Of a DNA stretch of 64,000 nt, positions 1 through 8,293 are shown piece after piece; position 1 is the first letter of the stretch, and each line of letters starts with the position of its first letter. The notes under the pieces are model-generated. The model had not been told where the DNA came from. It worked only from the letters and a program-made list of their open reading frames with translations, and ran no database searches. Source of the stretch: JAPXSY01 sp034003585 (lineage in GTDB: Bacteria > Verrucomicrobiota > Kiritimatiellia > RFP12 > UBA1067); contig JAVEYH010000004.1 of the NCBI GenBank assembly GCA_034003585.1, forward strand, positions 24,336-88,335, in the 5' to 3' direction. A program made the translations under genes and the position numbers.

Positions 1-3000
1 CGAGCAATGACACCCTTGTCGCCTGGCAGTTCGCGCAGACCAACGGCAATTCGACCCTGACGGCGTCCGGCGCCGCCGCGGCGCTCTACACCGCCGGCAC
101 CGTCACCGGCGTCACCGACGTGGTGACCGCCTGGGACAGCGCGGAGCGGATCGGCCGCGCCTTCCTGAACGTGGTCGGCACGCAAACCGTGGCCGCCGCG
201 GGGCAGGCGCTGATTCTCGCGGGCCGGACCTCGGAGAGCGACCCCCTCTGGCCCGCCACCGAGTATCTGGCGGACACCGCCTACACCACGCTGCGTTACC
301 GGGGGTTCTCCAAAGAGACGATCCATTATTTCAGCCCCGAACCGCTTCAGGACGTTGACGGCAACGGCGAATGGGATGACATCGACGGCGCCGCCACCCT
401 GGCCGCCGCGGCCCACGCCTTCACCAACACGGTCACCGGCGCCAACCGCCTGCTCGTCTATCTGGTCGACCACGGCGGGTTCTCCTCCGGCGAGGGTTAT
501 TTCCGGCTCAGCAACACCAACACCCTCAGCGCGACCCAGCTCGACGCCTGGCTGGACGCGCTGCAGGACCGCGACCAGACGCCGGTCACCGTGCTGCTCG
601 ACTTCTGTTATGCCGGGAGTTTCCTTCCCGCGCTCACCTACACCGGCACCGCCGAGCGGATCGTGATCGCGGCCTGCGGCGCTGCGCAGCCCAGTTATTT
701 CGTGTCCGGCGGACTGGTCAGCTATTCGGCCGCCTTTTTCACGGGCGTGATGCTGGGGTACGATGTGCTGGCCTGCCACGAGATGGCCCAAAACGCCATG
801 GGCACCTATCAGACCGCGATGCTGGACGACGATCACGACGGTGCCGACACCGAAGGGGACGGGGACGTCGCGCACGTCACGGTCATCGGCCCCACGGGTG
901 TCGCGGCGGGCGACATGCCGCAAATCGGTGAAGCCTGCGGCAACCAGGTGCTCGCGGACGGCACCTCCGCCACCCTCTGGATCGGCAGCGTCACGGGCCC
1001 GCATCCGATCGCCGAGGCCTGGTGCCACATCGTGCCGCCGGGGTATGACCCCGATCCGGACCAGCCGGTCACGGCCCTGCCGCGGTGCGGCCTCACTTAC
1101 GATACCGCGAGCGGACACTACACCGTGACCTACGACGGCTTCACCGCCGCAGGCACGTATCCCATAACCTTTTATGTGCGCGACATCGAAGACAACGTTT
1201 CCCCGCCGCGCACCGTGTACATCTCGCAAGTCGGGTTCGACGACCGCGCCATCCTGGTCGCGGGGTGCGCCACCAACAGCGCCGACTGGCCCGCGGTGCG
1301 TTACCTGACCCAGCTCGCGTACGACACCCTGCGCCTGCGCCTGTTCACCCCCGACCGGATCCGCGTGCTCGCGCCCGTGGCGGAGTGGGATCTGGACGGC
1401 GACGGCACGAACGACGTCGCGGGACTGGCCGGCACCGGCACGTTCCATCAGGCCATCACCGAGTGGGCCGGGACCCAACCGACGGACCGGCTGACTTTCC
1501 TGCTGCTCGGCCAGGGCGTGAGCAACGCGCTGTGCCTCACCGCGGAAGAACGCCTTTCCGCCAACGCGCTCGCCGACCGGCTCCACGCGTACCAGAGCAC
1601 CAACCCGATTCCCGTCAACCTGATCCTGGACTTCTCGGGCGCCGGCGCCTTCATCCCCGCACTCGCCGACCCCGAACTCGCCGCCAACGCCCCGGAGGCG
1701 ACCCGCATCGTGATGGCCAGCGCGCATCCGGGACGCGCGGCGCTCTTCGCCAACAACGGCACGGTCAGCTTCTCGCAATACCTGCTCTCCGGCGTCATCG
1801 CGGGCAAAACGCTCGGCGACGCCTACACCGACGCGCGCCGCGCGATCCGCCGCATTTCCGGCAACACGCGGCAGCGCGCCCAGATTGACGACAACCTGAA
1901 CGGCGAGCCCAGCGAGAAAGACACCGACGGCGCGCTGGCCGACGAGACCTATCTCGGTTTCGCCTTCGTGACCGGCGCCGACGCGCCGGTCATCGGCTCC
2001 GTCACGCCGCGCCTCGTCTGCCCCGGCGGCCCCGTAACCCTCTGGGCCGCGGGAATCGCGGGCATGCACCCGATCTCCAACGTCTGGTGCGTGATCACCC
2101 CGCCCGGCCAGACCGGCACCGGCGACCTGCCCAGCGTCAGCCTGACATGGAACGCGCTGTCCGAACGGTACGAGGCGGAGTGGGACGGCATGACGCAACC
2201 CGGACTCTACACGCTGACCTTCCTCGCCGCGGACACGGCGGGCCAGGTCTCCGATCCGGTCCAGTCGGAAGGGATTCTCGCCGACGCCTATGAGCCGGAC
2301 GACCGGGCGGATCAGGCGGCGCTGTATGACGGAGACCCGCAGATCCGGACTCTTCATGCCACGGAGGACGAAGACTGGGTCCGCGTGTTTCTGCTCCAGG
2401 ACTGGATTTACGACATCGAGACCTACCATTTCAGCGAACCGTTCGACACCATGCTCGAACTCTACCGGGAAATGCCGGCCGGCTCCCTGGAACGCATCAA
2501 TCAGGCTGACGAAGAGGGCTCGGACTCGGGCGAGTTTCTGGGAATCGATTATCCCGAGACCGGCTGGTATTGGGTGCGGGTCCTGCCTTTCCGTGAGGGC
2601 ACCAACACCCTCGGCGGATACGAACTGAGCATCGACGTGCCCGCCGCGGACGGGGCCGGGGCGCTGATCGTGCTGGCCGTGGACGATGTGACCCTGGGCG
2701 CCCTGCCCGCCGGTTCCTACGCCTCGGTCACCGGGCAGGGCGATCTCCCGTTCAACGGATCCAAAAACATCACCTTCACCGGCCTGCCTTACGGCACCTA
2801 CCAGGTGACGGTCCCGCTTCCCGCGCACCACATCGCGCGGGAGGACCCGTCCACCCCCGGACAGGTGCAGAGCCTGACCAACACCTATTACGCCAATCCG
2901 CGCCAGGTGGTGATCTCCGGTTCCTGGCGACTGGCCGGGTTCGAACTGCTCTCCACGCTCGCCGTCACCTCGGCTGTCGTGCGCGACGCCTACACGCACG

Positions 3001-3644
3001 CCTTTTTGCCGGAAGTCCGCTTCGCCTTCACGGCGGCCTCCGGCGCGCTGACCGGACAGGTGGCGGAGGGCAGCGTCCTGCTGACCGATTACGCCGACGC
3101 CTGGCTCAGCGGGGCGGACGGGCGCGCGCCCTCCAACATCGTGCTCGGCGCCTGCGACTGGGATCTGGCCCTCTCGCTGGCAGGGTACCAGACCTCAACC
3201 GTGGCGGCAGCGGTCAGCAACCTGCCGGCCGGCGCCTCCGCCGCGCTCGGCACGCTGTATCTGATTCCCGCAGACACCAATGCCAACACCGTGGCGGATG
3301 CGTGGGAGGCGCTGCATTTTCCCGACGGGCTCGACAAGGAGGGCGACGCCGATGAGGACGGCCTCAGCAATTACGGGGAGTATTTGTGCGGCACCCTCCC
3401 CCACGACGCCTCCAGCGTGCTCAGCATCCTCGATGCCGCTGCCGATCCCTCGGCCGCACACCTCACTTGGGCCGTGACCGCAGGCCGCACCTACACGGTC
3501 GAGGCCTTTGAAACGCTGGGAGGCACACCGGTGACGTACGGGCCATGGGAGGCCACTACCGGCCAGACCCTCATGCAGTGGAACGACCCGGACACGTCAC
3601 TCTACGCGACCCGTTTCTACCGGGTCCGCCTGCAGGAGCCCTGA
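1..3644 (+). CDS. Secreted protein with two C13/caspase-like modules, PPC domain and C-terminal Asp-rich repeat (5' partial)
   Basis: The frame is open from base 3, so the start lies before the window; about 1,213 residues are visible. Module 1 resembles a caspase/legumain (peptidase C13) fold: its putative catalytic His lies in LVDHGG (codon 471-473) and its Cys in LLDFCYAG (codon 606-608). An Ig-like segment follows. Module 2 repeats the layout, but the matching positions are Gln in LLGQG (1512-1514) and Ser in LDFSGAG (1635-1637). A second Ig-like segment follows, then a bacterial pre-peptidase C-terminal-like (PPC) domain from about 2282 (DAYEPDD, then DEDWV). Near the end is an Asp-rich calcium-binding-like stretch (DTNANTVADAWE, GDADEDGLSNYGE). 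The protein is probably exported and multi-domain. The substrate is unknown and the peptidase call rests on motifs only. Confidence 0.75.
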   Translation, partial: SNDTLVAWQFAQTNGNSTLTASGAAAALYTAGTVTGVTDVVTAWDSAERIGRAFLNVVGTQTVAAAGQALILAGRTSESDPLWPATEYLADTAYTTLRYRGFSKETIHYFSPEPLQDVDGNGEWDDIDGAATLAAAAHAFTNTVTGANRLLVYLVDHGGFSSGEGYFRLSNTNTLSATQLDAWLDALQDRDQTPVTVLLDFCYAGSFLPALTYTGTAERIVIAACGAAQPSYFVSGGLVSYSAAFFTGVMLGYDVLACHEMAQNAMGTYQTAMLDDDHDGADTEGDGDVAHVTVIGPTGVAAGDMPQIGEACGNQVLADGTSATLWIGSVTGPHPIAEAWCHIVPPGYDPDPDQPVTALPRCGLTYDTASGHYTVTYDGFTAAGTYPITFYVRDIEDNVSPPRTVYISQVGFDDRAILVAGCATNSADWPAVRYLTQLAYDTLRLRLFTPDRIRVLAPVAEWDLDGDGTNDVAGLAGTGTFHQAITEWAGTQPTDRLTFLLLGQGVSNALCLTAEERLSANALADRLHAYQSTNPIPVNLILDFSGAGAFIPALADPELAANAPEATRIVMASAHPGRAALFANNGTVSFSQYLLSGVIAGKTLGDAYTDARRAIRRISGNTRQRAQIDDNLNGEPSEKDTDGALADETYLGFAFVTGADAPVIGSVTPRLVCPGGPVTLWAAGIAGMHPISNVWCVITPPGQTGTGDLPSVSLTWNALSERYEAEWDGMTQPGLYTLTFLAADTAGQVSDPVQSEGILADAYEPDDRADQAALYDGDPQIRTLHATEDEDWVRVFLLQDWIYDIETYHFSEPFDTMLELYREMPAGSLERINQADEEGSDSGEFLGIDYPETGWYWVRVLPFREGTNTLGGYELSIDVPAADGAGALIVLAVDDVTLGALPAGSYASVTGQGDLPFNGSKNITFTGLPYGTYQVTVPLPAHHIAREDPSTPGQVQSLTNTYYANPRQVVISGSWRLAGFELLSTLAVTSAVVRDAYTHAFLPEVRFAFTAASGALTGQVAEGSVLLTDYADAWLSGADGRAPSNIVLGACDWDLALSLAGYQTSTVAAAVSNLPAGASAALGTLYLIPADTNANTVADAWEALHFPDGLDKEGDADEDGLSNYGEYLCGTLPHDASSVLSILDAAADPSAAHLTWAVTAGRTYTVEAFETLGGTPVTYGPWEATTGQTLMQWNDPDTSLYATRFYRVRLQEP

Positions 3645-3672
3645 ACGGAGCGTTGCGCGTTCAAGTTCCCCT

Positions 3673-4656
3673 TTACCCTGGCCCACCCCAGCGGGCGGCG
3701 GGCTTGCCTCTGTCCTGGGCGGAGGTGTTGGCATAACAGTAGGCGCAGAGGTGGGGGCAGGTGTTATACATGCCGATATCCTTGCTGACGATGCAGCCGC
3801 ACGCCTTGCGCTGGCCTTTGTCCTTGAGGTGCGGACGCGACGGGGCGGCGAACAGATCCGGCCGGTAACCCAGGAACGCCATCAGCGCCGGGTCGTGCGG
3901 GAACAGCTCGATCATCAGGCGGTCATCGATGCAGCGGTTGTGCGAGATCCCATATGACGCCAGATCCATTTTCTCCGCGCAGGTGGCGAGTTGCAGGCCC
4001 CACCCTTTGTTCAGCCCCGCGATCCCCGCCGCGAAGGCCCGCATTTCGTCGGGCCGGAACTCCCGTGCGCGGATCCCGGCGCGCGCGAGGTTGCGGGCCA
4101 CCCTGGCATAGGTCAGGATGTCGGCAAAGCTGAACACCAGTTTCTCCGTATACGGCGCAAGCGCGTCACCGACGCGCCGACACTTCTCCAGCAGGCCCGG
4201 CACAGACAGCGCATCCGTCAGGATCAGAGGGTCGAAGCGCCAGATGACCCGCCTCTTCCCCAGTCGTTCCGAAAGCGCCTTGAACGTCGCGATCCGTTGT
4301 GCCAGCGGCGGGACATGCGGCTCCAGTCCCTCGTTCCCATAGTCGTTGACCGTATACTGAAAGTAGTAATGGAGCCCCCGCTTCTCGATCTCCGGAAGAT
4401 GGGGGATCAGGGGTTGCGGGTTCTTGCTCCAGAAGACCATGACGCGGGTTTTCCGGAAAGAGACCTCTTGCGGCACGCGGGTAAAGGGATTGATCCATTC
4501 CACAACGCCGCGTGCCAGACTCTTGACCAACCATTCCGGGAAAAAAGCGGGGATGTCCGTGGAACGGCTGGCCGAGACGATCACCGGTTCGACCGCCGGC
4601 CGCGCCTTGCCCGTTCTCTTTTGCTGCGCATTCACGTTGCCGGTTGATGCCCCCAT
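3673..4656 (-). CDS. DUF1848 family protein with C-terminal CxxxCxxC iron-sulfur motif
   Basis: 327 residues from the ATG at 4656. The frame stays open further upstream, but that part overlaps the promoter and start of nirB and is low in conserved sequence. The family signature near the start is SASRSTDIPAFF, followed by VFWSKNP. The C-terminus carries CGCIVSKDIG and then CPHLCAYCYAN, a CxxxCxxC arrangement like that of radical-SAM iron-sulfur proteins. The biochemical role of DUF1848 proteins is not established. No good Shine-Dalgarno precedes the start. The gene converges on the C13-like gene (28-base gap) and is divergent from nirB. Confidence 0.8.
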   Translation of the reverse strand: MGASTGNVNAQQKRTGKARPAVEPVIVSASRSTDIPAFFPEWLVKSLARGVVEWINPFTRVPQEVSFRKTRVMVFWSKNPQPLIPHLPEIEKRGLHYYFQYTVNDYGNEGLEPHVPPLAQRIATFKALSERLGKRRVIWRFDPLILTDALSVPGLLEKCRRVGDALAPYTEKLVFSFADILTYARVARNLARAGIRAREFRPDEMRAFAAGIAGLNKGWGLQLATCAEKMDLASYGISHNRCIDDRLMIELFPHDPALMAFLGYRPDLFAAPSRPHLKDKGQRKACGCIVSKDIGMYNTCPHLCAYCYANTSAQDRGKPAARWGGPG

Positions 4657-4717
4657 GAAAACACCGGTAGTGTAACCATTCCGTTTCCCGTGGAAAGGAC
4701 AATATGGCGGAGGCATG

Positions 4718-4746
4718 TTGACGCTCATAAGGTATTCTGGTACCAT
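4718..4746 (+). promoter_or_regulatory. Possible sigma-70 promoter upstream of nirB
   Basis: TTGACG at 4718-4723 is followed after exactly 17 bases by TACCAT at 4741-4746, 79 bases before the nirB ATG. The -10 matches consensus at only four of six positions. No Fnr-like half-site pair was seen in the 169-base gap between the divergent genes. Confidence 0.35.
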
Positions 4747-4825
4747 AATGCTTCTTTTGTCCGCAGCGGACAGCGGGTAAACAGGCACAGGACCTCCATT
4801 TTTAACGAAAGCACCAAGTAAAACC

Positions 4826-7549
4826 ATGGGGATTAGGCAAAAACTCGTCATCATCGGCAGTGGCATGGCCGGCGGCAAACTCGCGGAAGAACTTGTCGCG
4901 CGCGCCCCTGAGCGGTTCGATCTCACCGTCATCGGGAACGAACCCCACGGCAACTACAACCGGATCAAGCTGGTCGTGAAGCTCAAGGAGCCCGACTTGC
5001 CTGACCTGTTCCTGAACACGTCCCGTTGGTACGCCGAGAACGGCATCATCGCCTGCCTGGGTCATGCCGCGAAGTCCATCGACCGTCAGGCCAAAACGGT
5101 CAGCACGGCCGACGGCAGCATCTTTCCCTATGACCGCCTGGTGCTGGCGACCGGCTCGCACCCGATCATCCCGCCCATGAAAGGGCTGGACCTGCCGGGC
5201 GTGTTCGCGCTCCGCCGCCTCGACGATGTCGCGCGCGTCACCGACTATTTGCGCGACAAGCACGAGGTGACCGTGGTCGGCGGCGGACTGCTGGGACTGG
5301 AACTCGCGCTCATGCTGCGCCTGCTCGGCAAACGCGTCACGGTCTCCCACCTCATGCCGACCCTGATGGAGATGCAGCTTCCGGAAGAGGCGGGCCGCTA
5401 CCTGCAGCGTCATCTGGAAGGCCTCGGCATCTCGTTCGTCATGGGCACCTACATCACCGAACTGCTTGGCTCAACAGCCGGCGTTGCCGAAGCCCGCTTC
5501 AAAGACGGCAGCGCGATCACGACCGACGCCGTTTTCTTCAACTGCGGGATCCGCCCCAACATCGACCTCGCCCAGGCTGCCGGTCTCCTCTGCAACAAAG
5601 GCATCGCGGTCAACGCACGCCTCCAGACCAGCGAGCCTGACATCTACGCCTGCGGCGAGTGTGTCGAGTTCAAGGGACAGACCTGGGGCCTGGTCGCGCC
5701 GGTCTATGAGCAGGCCCGGACACTGGCCGCCGTGCTATGCGGCGAGGACGCCGTTTACGCGCCCGCGAACACAACGCCCACACGCCTCAAATCCGACATC
5801 CCCGTGATCAGCATGGGGACCTTCAAGCCGGACGCGCACGACGAAGTGACGCTGTTCACCGACCCGGCATCCGCGACCTACAAGCAGTTGATCATCCGCG
5901 ACAACACGCTCGTCGGCGCGGTGCTTGTCGGCGAAGATCTCAACGCCGACCTGATCGGCCTGCACTACACCGCAAAAATCCCAGTCCCGTCCCGCCGCGC
6001 CGACCTGCTCTTTCCCGGCGCCCGCGCCGGTGACGCCATCGTTGACGGCACCCTCATTCCCGACGAAGCCCAGGTCTGTGACTGCAACGGCGTCTCCGCC
6101 GGCACCATCCGCCGCTCGATCCATCAGGGGCATGACACGCCCTTGAAGGTCATGACCAACACCAAAGCCGGCACGGGCTGCGGCAACTGCAAGAACAAGA
6201 TCAAGGCCTTGCTCATCTCCGAAATCGGGGAACTGCGGGCCGATCCGGCCGAACACTATTACGTGCCCGGCATCGCCATGGACCGGCCGGCGCTGACCGC
6301 GTTCATCCGCGCGAACGGGCTGCGCGCCGTGTCGCATATCCTGGCCGCAATCCCCGGAGCAACCGACGACTCGAAAACCCGCATGGGTCTGGATTACCTG
6401 CTCAACTACATCTGGCACGCAGAGTATACGGTCGAAAACGACGCCCGTTGCGCCAATGACCGCTATTCCGGCAACATCCAGAACGACGGCCGCTACAGCG
6501 TGATCCCCAGCATCCCCGGCGGCGTCGCCACAGCCGCGCAGCTCCGGGCCATCGCCGAAGTGGCTGACCGGTACGGCGCCATGATCAAGGTGACCGGCTC
6601 CGACCGCATCGGCCTTTATTCGATCCAGAAAAAAGACCTGCGGGAGGTCTGGCGCAGCCTGCAGATGAATTCGGGACACGCCTTTACCAAGAGTTTCCGC
6701 GCCTGCAAATCGTGTGTGGGTGCCACGCACTGCCGGTTCGGCTTGATGGATTCGCTCGCGCTGGGACAGCGCCTGGGCAACCGCTACCGCGGCGTGATGG
6801 GGCCGGCCAAGGTCAAGCTGGGCGTCTCCGGCTGTCCCCGCAACTGCTCGGAGGCCACAATCAAAGACTTCGGCGCCGTGGCCGTGGAAGGCGGCTGGGA
6901 TATCTACATCGGCGGCAACGGCGGCGCACACGTCTACGTCGCCCAAAAGATAGCGCAGGTCAAGACCGATGACGAGGTCGTCCGCATCTGCGACCGGTTT
7001 TACGAATACTTCCGCCGCCACGCGAAATATGGCGAACGCTCGGCGCACTTCGTGGAACGCCTCGGCCTCAAGACCGTCGCCGATGCCATCTTGAACGCGC
7101 CTCCGCAGGAGCTGGAAGAACTCGAAACGCGGTTTCAGCAGACGCTCGACCGTTACCGCGATCCGTGGCAGGACGAGGTCTCTCTCGACAACGAATCGGT
7201 CGGCGCAACCGACCGCGATGCGGAGGGCTTCACCGTGCTTGCCAACAGCTCCGACATCCCGGTTGGCACCTCCCGACTCTTCCACATCGACGACACACCC
7301 GTCGCCGTCTTCCACGGACGCGACGGGAGCTGGGTGGCAGCGCACGGCGTCTGCCCGCACAAGAGCGGCCCGCTCGTCGACAGCATCTACGGCAATGGCC
7401 GGCTGTTCTGCCCACTCCACAGCTATTCGTTCGATGTCGTGACCGGCGCATGCGACAATCCCGATATCCGACCGGTTCAGATTTACGAAACCGCTGTCAG
7501 CGACGGGCGGCTCAAGGTTCGCCTCGTGCCCGGCGACACAGCCCGATAA
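4826..7549 (+). CDS. nirB: Nitrite reductase NirB-NirD fusion (siroheme, FAD, BFD [2Fe-2S], Rieske)
   Basis: 907 residues. Probably the cytoplasmic NAD(P)H-dependent assimilatory/dissimilatory nitrite reductase, reducing nitrite to ammonium. Domain order: FAD/NAD-binding oxidoreductase (residues 1 to about 390, IGSGMAGGKLAEEL and VVGGGLLGLELAL); BFD-like [2Fe-2S] domain (C418, C420, C452, C455); sulfite/nitrite reductase half-domains with the siroheme/[4Fe-4S] ligands C630-x5-C636 and C670-x3-C674; and a C-terminal Rieske domain with C843-x-H845 and C862-x2-H865. In enterobacteria NirD is a separate protein and its Rieske fold lacks the cluster ligands; here the small subunit is fused and all four ligands are present. 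The Shine-Dalgarno is weak. The next gene, a siroheme/ferredoxin protein, begins 8 bases after the stop, suggesting an operon. Sulfite as an alternative substrate cannot be excluded. Confidence 0.9.
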   Translation: MGIRQKLVIIGSGMAGGKLAEELVARAPERFDLTVIGNEPHGNYNRIKLVVKLKEPDLPDLFLNTSRWYAENGIIACLGHAAKSIDRQAKTVSTADGSIFPYDRLVLATGSHPIIPPMKGLDLPGVFALRRLDDVARVTDYLRDKHEVTVVGGGLLGLELALMLRLLGKRVTVSHLMPTLMEMQLPEEAGRYLQRHLEGLGISFVMGTYITELLGSTAGVAEARFKDGSAITTDAVFFNCGIRPNIDLAQAAGLLCNKGIAVNARLQTSEPDIYACGECVEFKGQTWGLVAPVYEQARTLAAVLCGEDAVYAPANTTPTRLKSDIPVISMGTFKPDAHDEVTLFTDPASATYKQLIIRDNTLVGAVLVGEDLNADLIGLHYTAKIPVPSRRADLLFPGARAGDAIVDGTLIPDEAQVCDCNGVSAGTIRRSIHQGHDTPLKVMTNTKAGTGCGNCKNKIKALLISEIGELRADPAEHYYVPGIAMDRPALTAFIRANGLRAVSHILAAIPGATDDSKTRMGLDYLLNYIWHAEYTVENDARCANDRYSGNIQNDGRYSVIPSIPGGVATAAQLRAIAEVADRYGAMIKVTGSDRIGLYSIQKKDLREVWRSLQMNSGHAFTKSFRACKSCVGATHCRFGLMDSLALGQRLGNRYRGVMGPAKVKLGVSGCPRNCSEATIKDFGAVAVEGGWDIYIGGNGGAHVYVAQKIAQVKTDDEVVRICDRFYEYFRRHAKYGERSAHFVERLGLKTVADAILNAPPQELEELETRFQQTLDRYRDPWQDEVSLDNESVGATDRDAEGFTVLANSSDIPVGTSRLFHIDDTPVAVFHGRDGSWVAAHGVCPHKSGPLVDSIYGNGRLFCPLHSYSFDVVTGACDNPDIRPVQIYETAVSDGRLKVRLVPGDTAR

Positions 7550-7557
7550 GGATCGCG

Positions 7558-8220
7558 ATGCACTCCTCTTCCCGCTCCGAAAACCCATCCGCCTCCGCCT
7601 GGCAAATCACGGTTTGCCGCGGCGCGGAATCGTGCACGGCAGGACTGGTCCGGCTCTCCGTGCTCGCGATCGAGCTGGAGCAGGCGGTGCGGTATGCGGG
7701 CTGGGCCGACCATTTGCGGCGCGCGTATCCGGACGGGTTCCGGCCGCACCACCGGCTCCGCATCGCGGTGGCGGCCTGCCCCAACGGCTGCTCGCAACCG
7801 CAGATCTGCGACCTTGGGCTGATCGCGTGGTCCGCGCCGCTTGTCGACGCGCAGGCCTGCACCGGTTGCGGCACCTGTCTGCCCGCCTGCCGCGAAAGCG
7901 CGCTGGCCCTCACACAACAGCGGATCACGTTCGCGCCGCCGCGTTGCGTGGGATGCGCGGCCTGTTCACGCGTTTGCGGCGCTGGCGCGTTGCGCAAGGG
8001 GCCGCTTTCGTTCCGTCTGCTGCTCGGAGGCCACCTCGGACGCCATCCCGCCTGGGCGGAGGAACTTCCTCCCCGGCTCCTCCCGCACCAGATCGGGCCT
8101 GCCGTGGAGCGGGTCATCCGCCTGCTCATCCTGCAAATCCGACCGAATGAACGGGTCGGTCAAACGGTCCGGCGTCTGGGACTCGCCGCCTTTGCAGAGG
8201 CACATGCGTCGGAAACATAG
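7558..8220 (+). CDS. Small siroheme-type/2x[4Fe-4S] ferredoxin protein of the nitrite-sulfite reductase group
   Basis: 220 residues, starting 8 bases after nirB. The N-terminal part holds a C20-x5-C26 and a C74-x3-C78 pair, the arrangement that binds the coupled siroheme/[4Fe-4S] centre in nitrite and sulfite reductases. Two classical [4Fe-4S] ferredoxin motifs follow: C101-C104-C107-C111 and C130-C133-C136-C140. It therefore looks like a half-size siroheme domain joined to a bacterial-type ferredoxin. Position behind nirB suggests it feeds electrons to, or is an accessory of, nitrite/sulfite reduction. It could also be a small stand-alone sulfite reductase. The start is chosen because earlier in-frame sequence lies inside nirB. 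Confidence 0.75.
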   Translation: MHSSSRSENPSASAWQITVCRGAESCTAGLVRLSVLAIELEQAVRYAGWADHLRRAYPDGFRPHHRLRIAVAACPNGCSQPQICDLGLIAWSAPLVDAQACTGCGTCLPACRESALALTQQRITFAPPRCVGCAACSRVCGAGALRKGPLSFRLLLGGHLGRHPAWAEELPPRLLPHQIGPAVERVIRLLILQIRPNERVGQTVRRLGLAAFAEAHASET

Positions 8221-8293
8221 ATCCGGTTGGGACATCCCCGCGTGCAGAGGCCGCAGTTGGCACAGGCCCGTTTTTTTCTCAGGTATCGTGCGG

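Noticed and set aside
4657..4953. Longer DUF1848 protein starting at 4953
   Set aside because: The extra 99 residues overlap the nirB coding start and its promoter and show no family similarity; the domain begins soon after 4656.
5735..7588. Long open frame antisense to nirB (and similar ones antisense to the 8294, 18022 and 42400-44682 genes)
   Set aside because: These lie opposite clear genes, are rich in Arg, Ala, Gly and His, and follow from the high GC content. No domain or Shine-Dalgarno supports them.
8249..8278. Terminator after the siroheme/ferredoxin gene
   Set aside because: There is a run of T at about 8270, but the preceding GGCC pairs are only four bases with a long loop.
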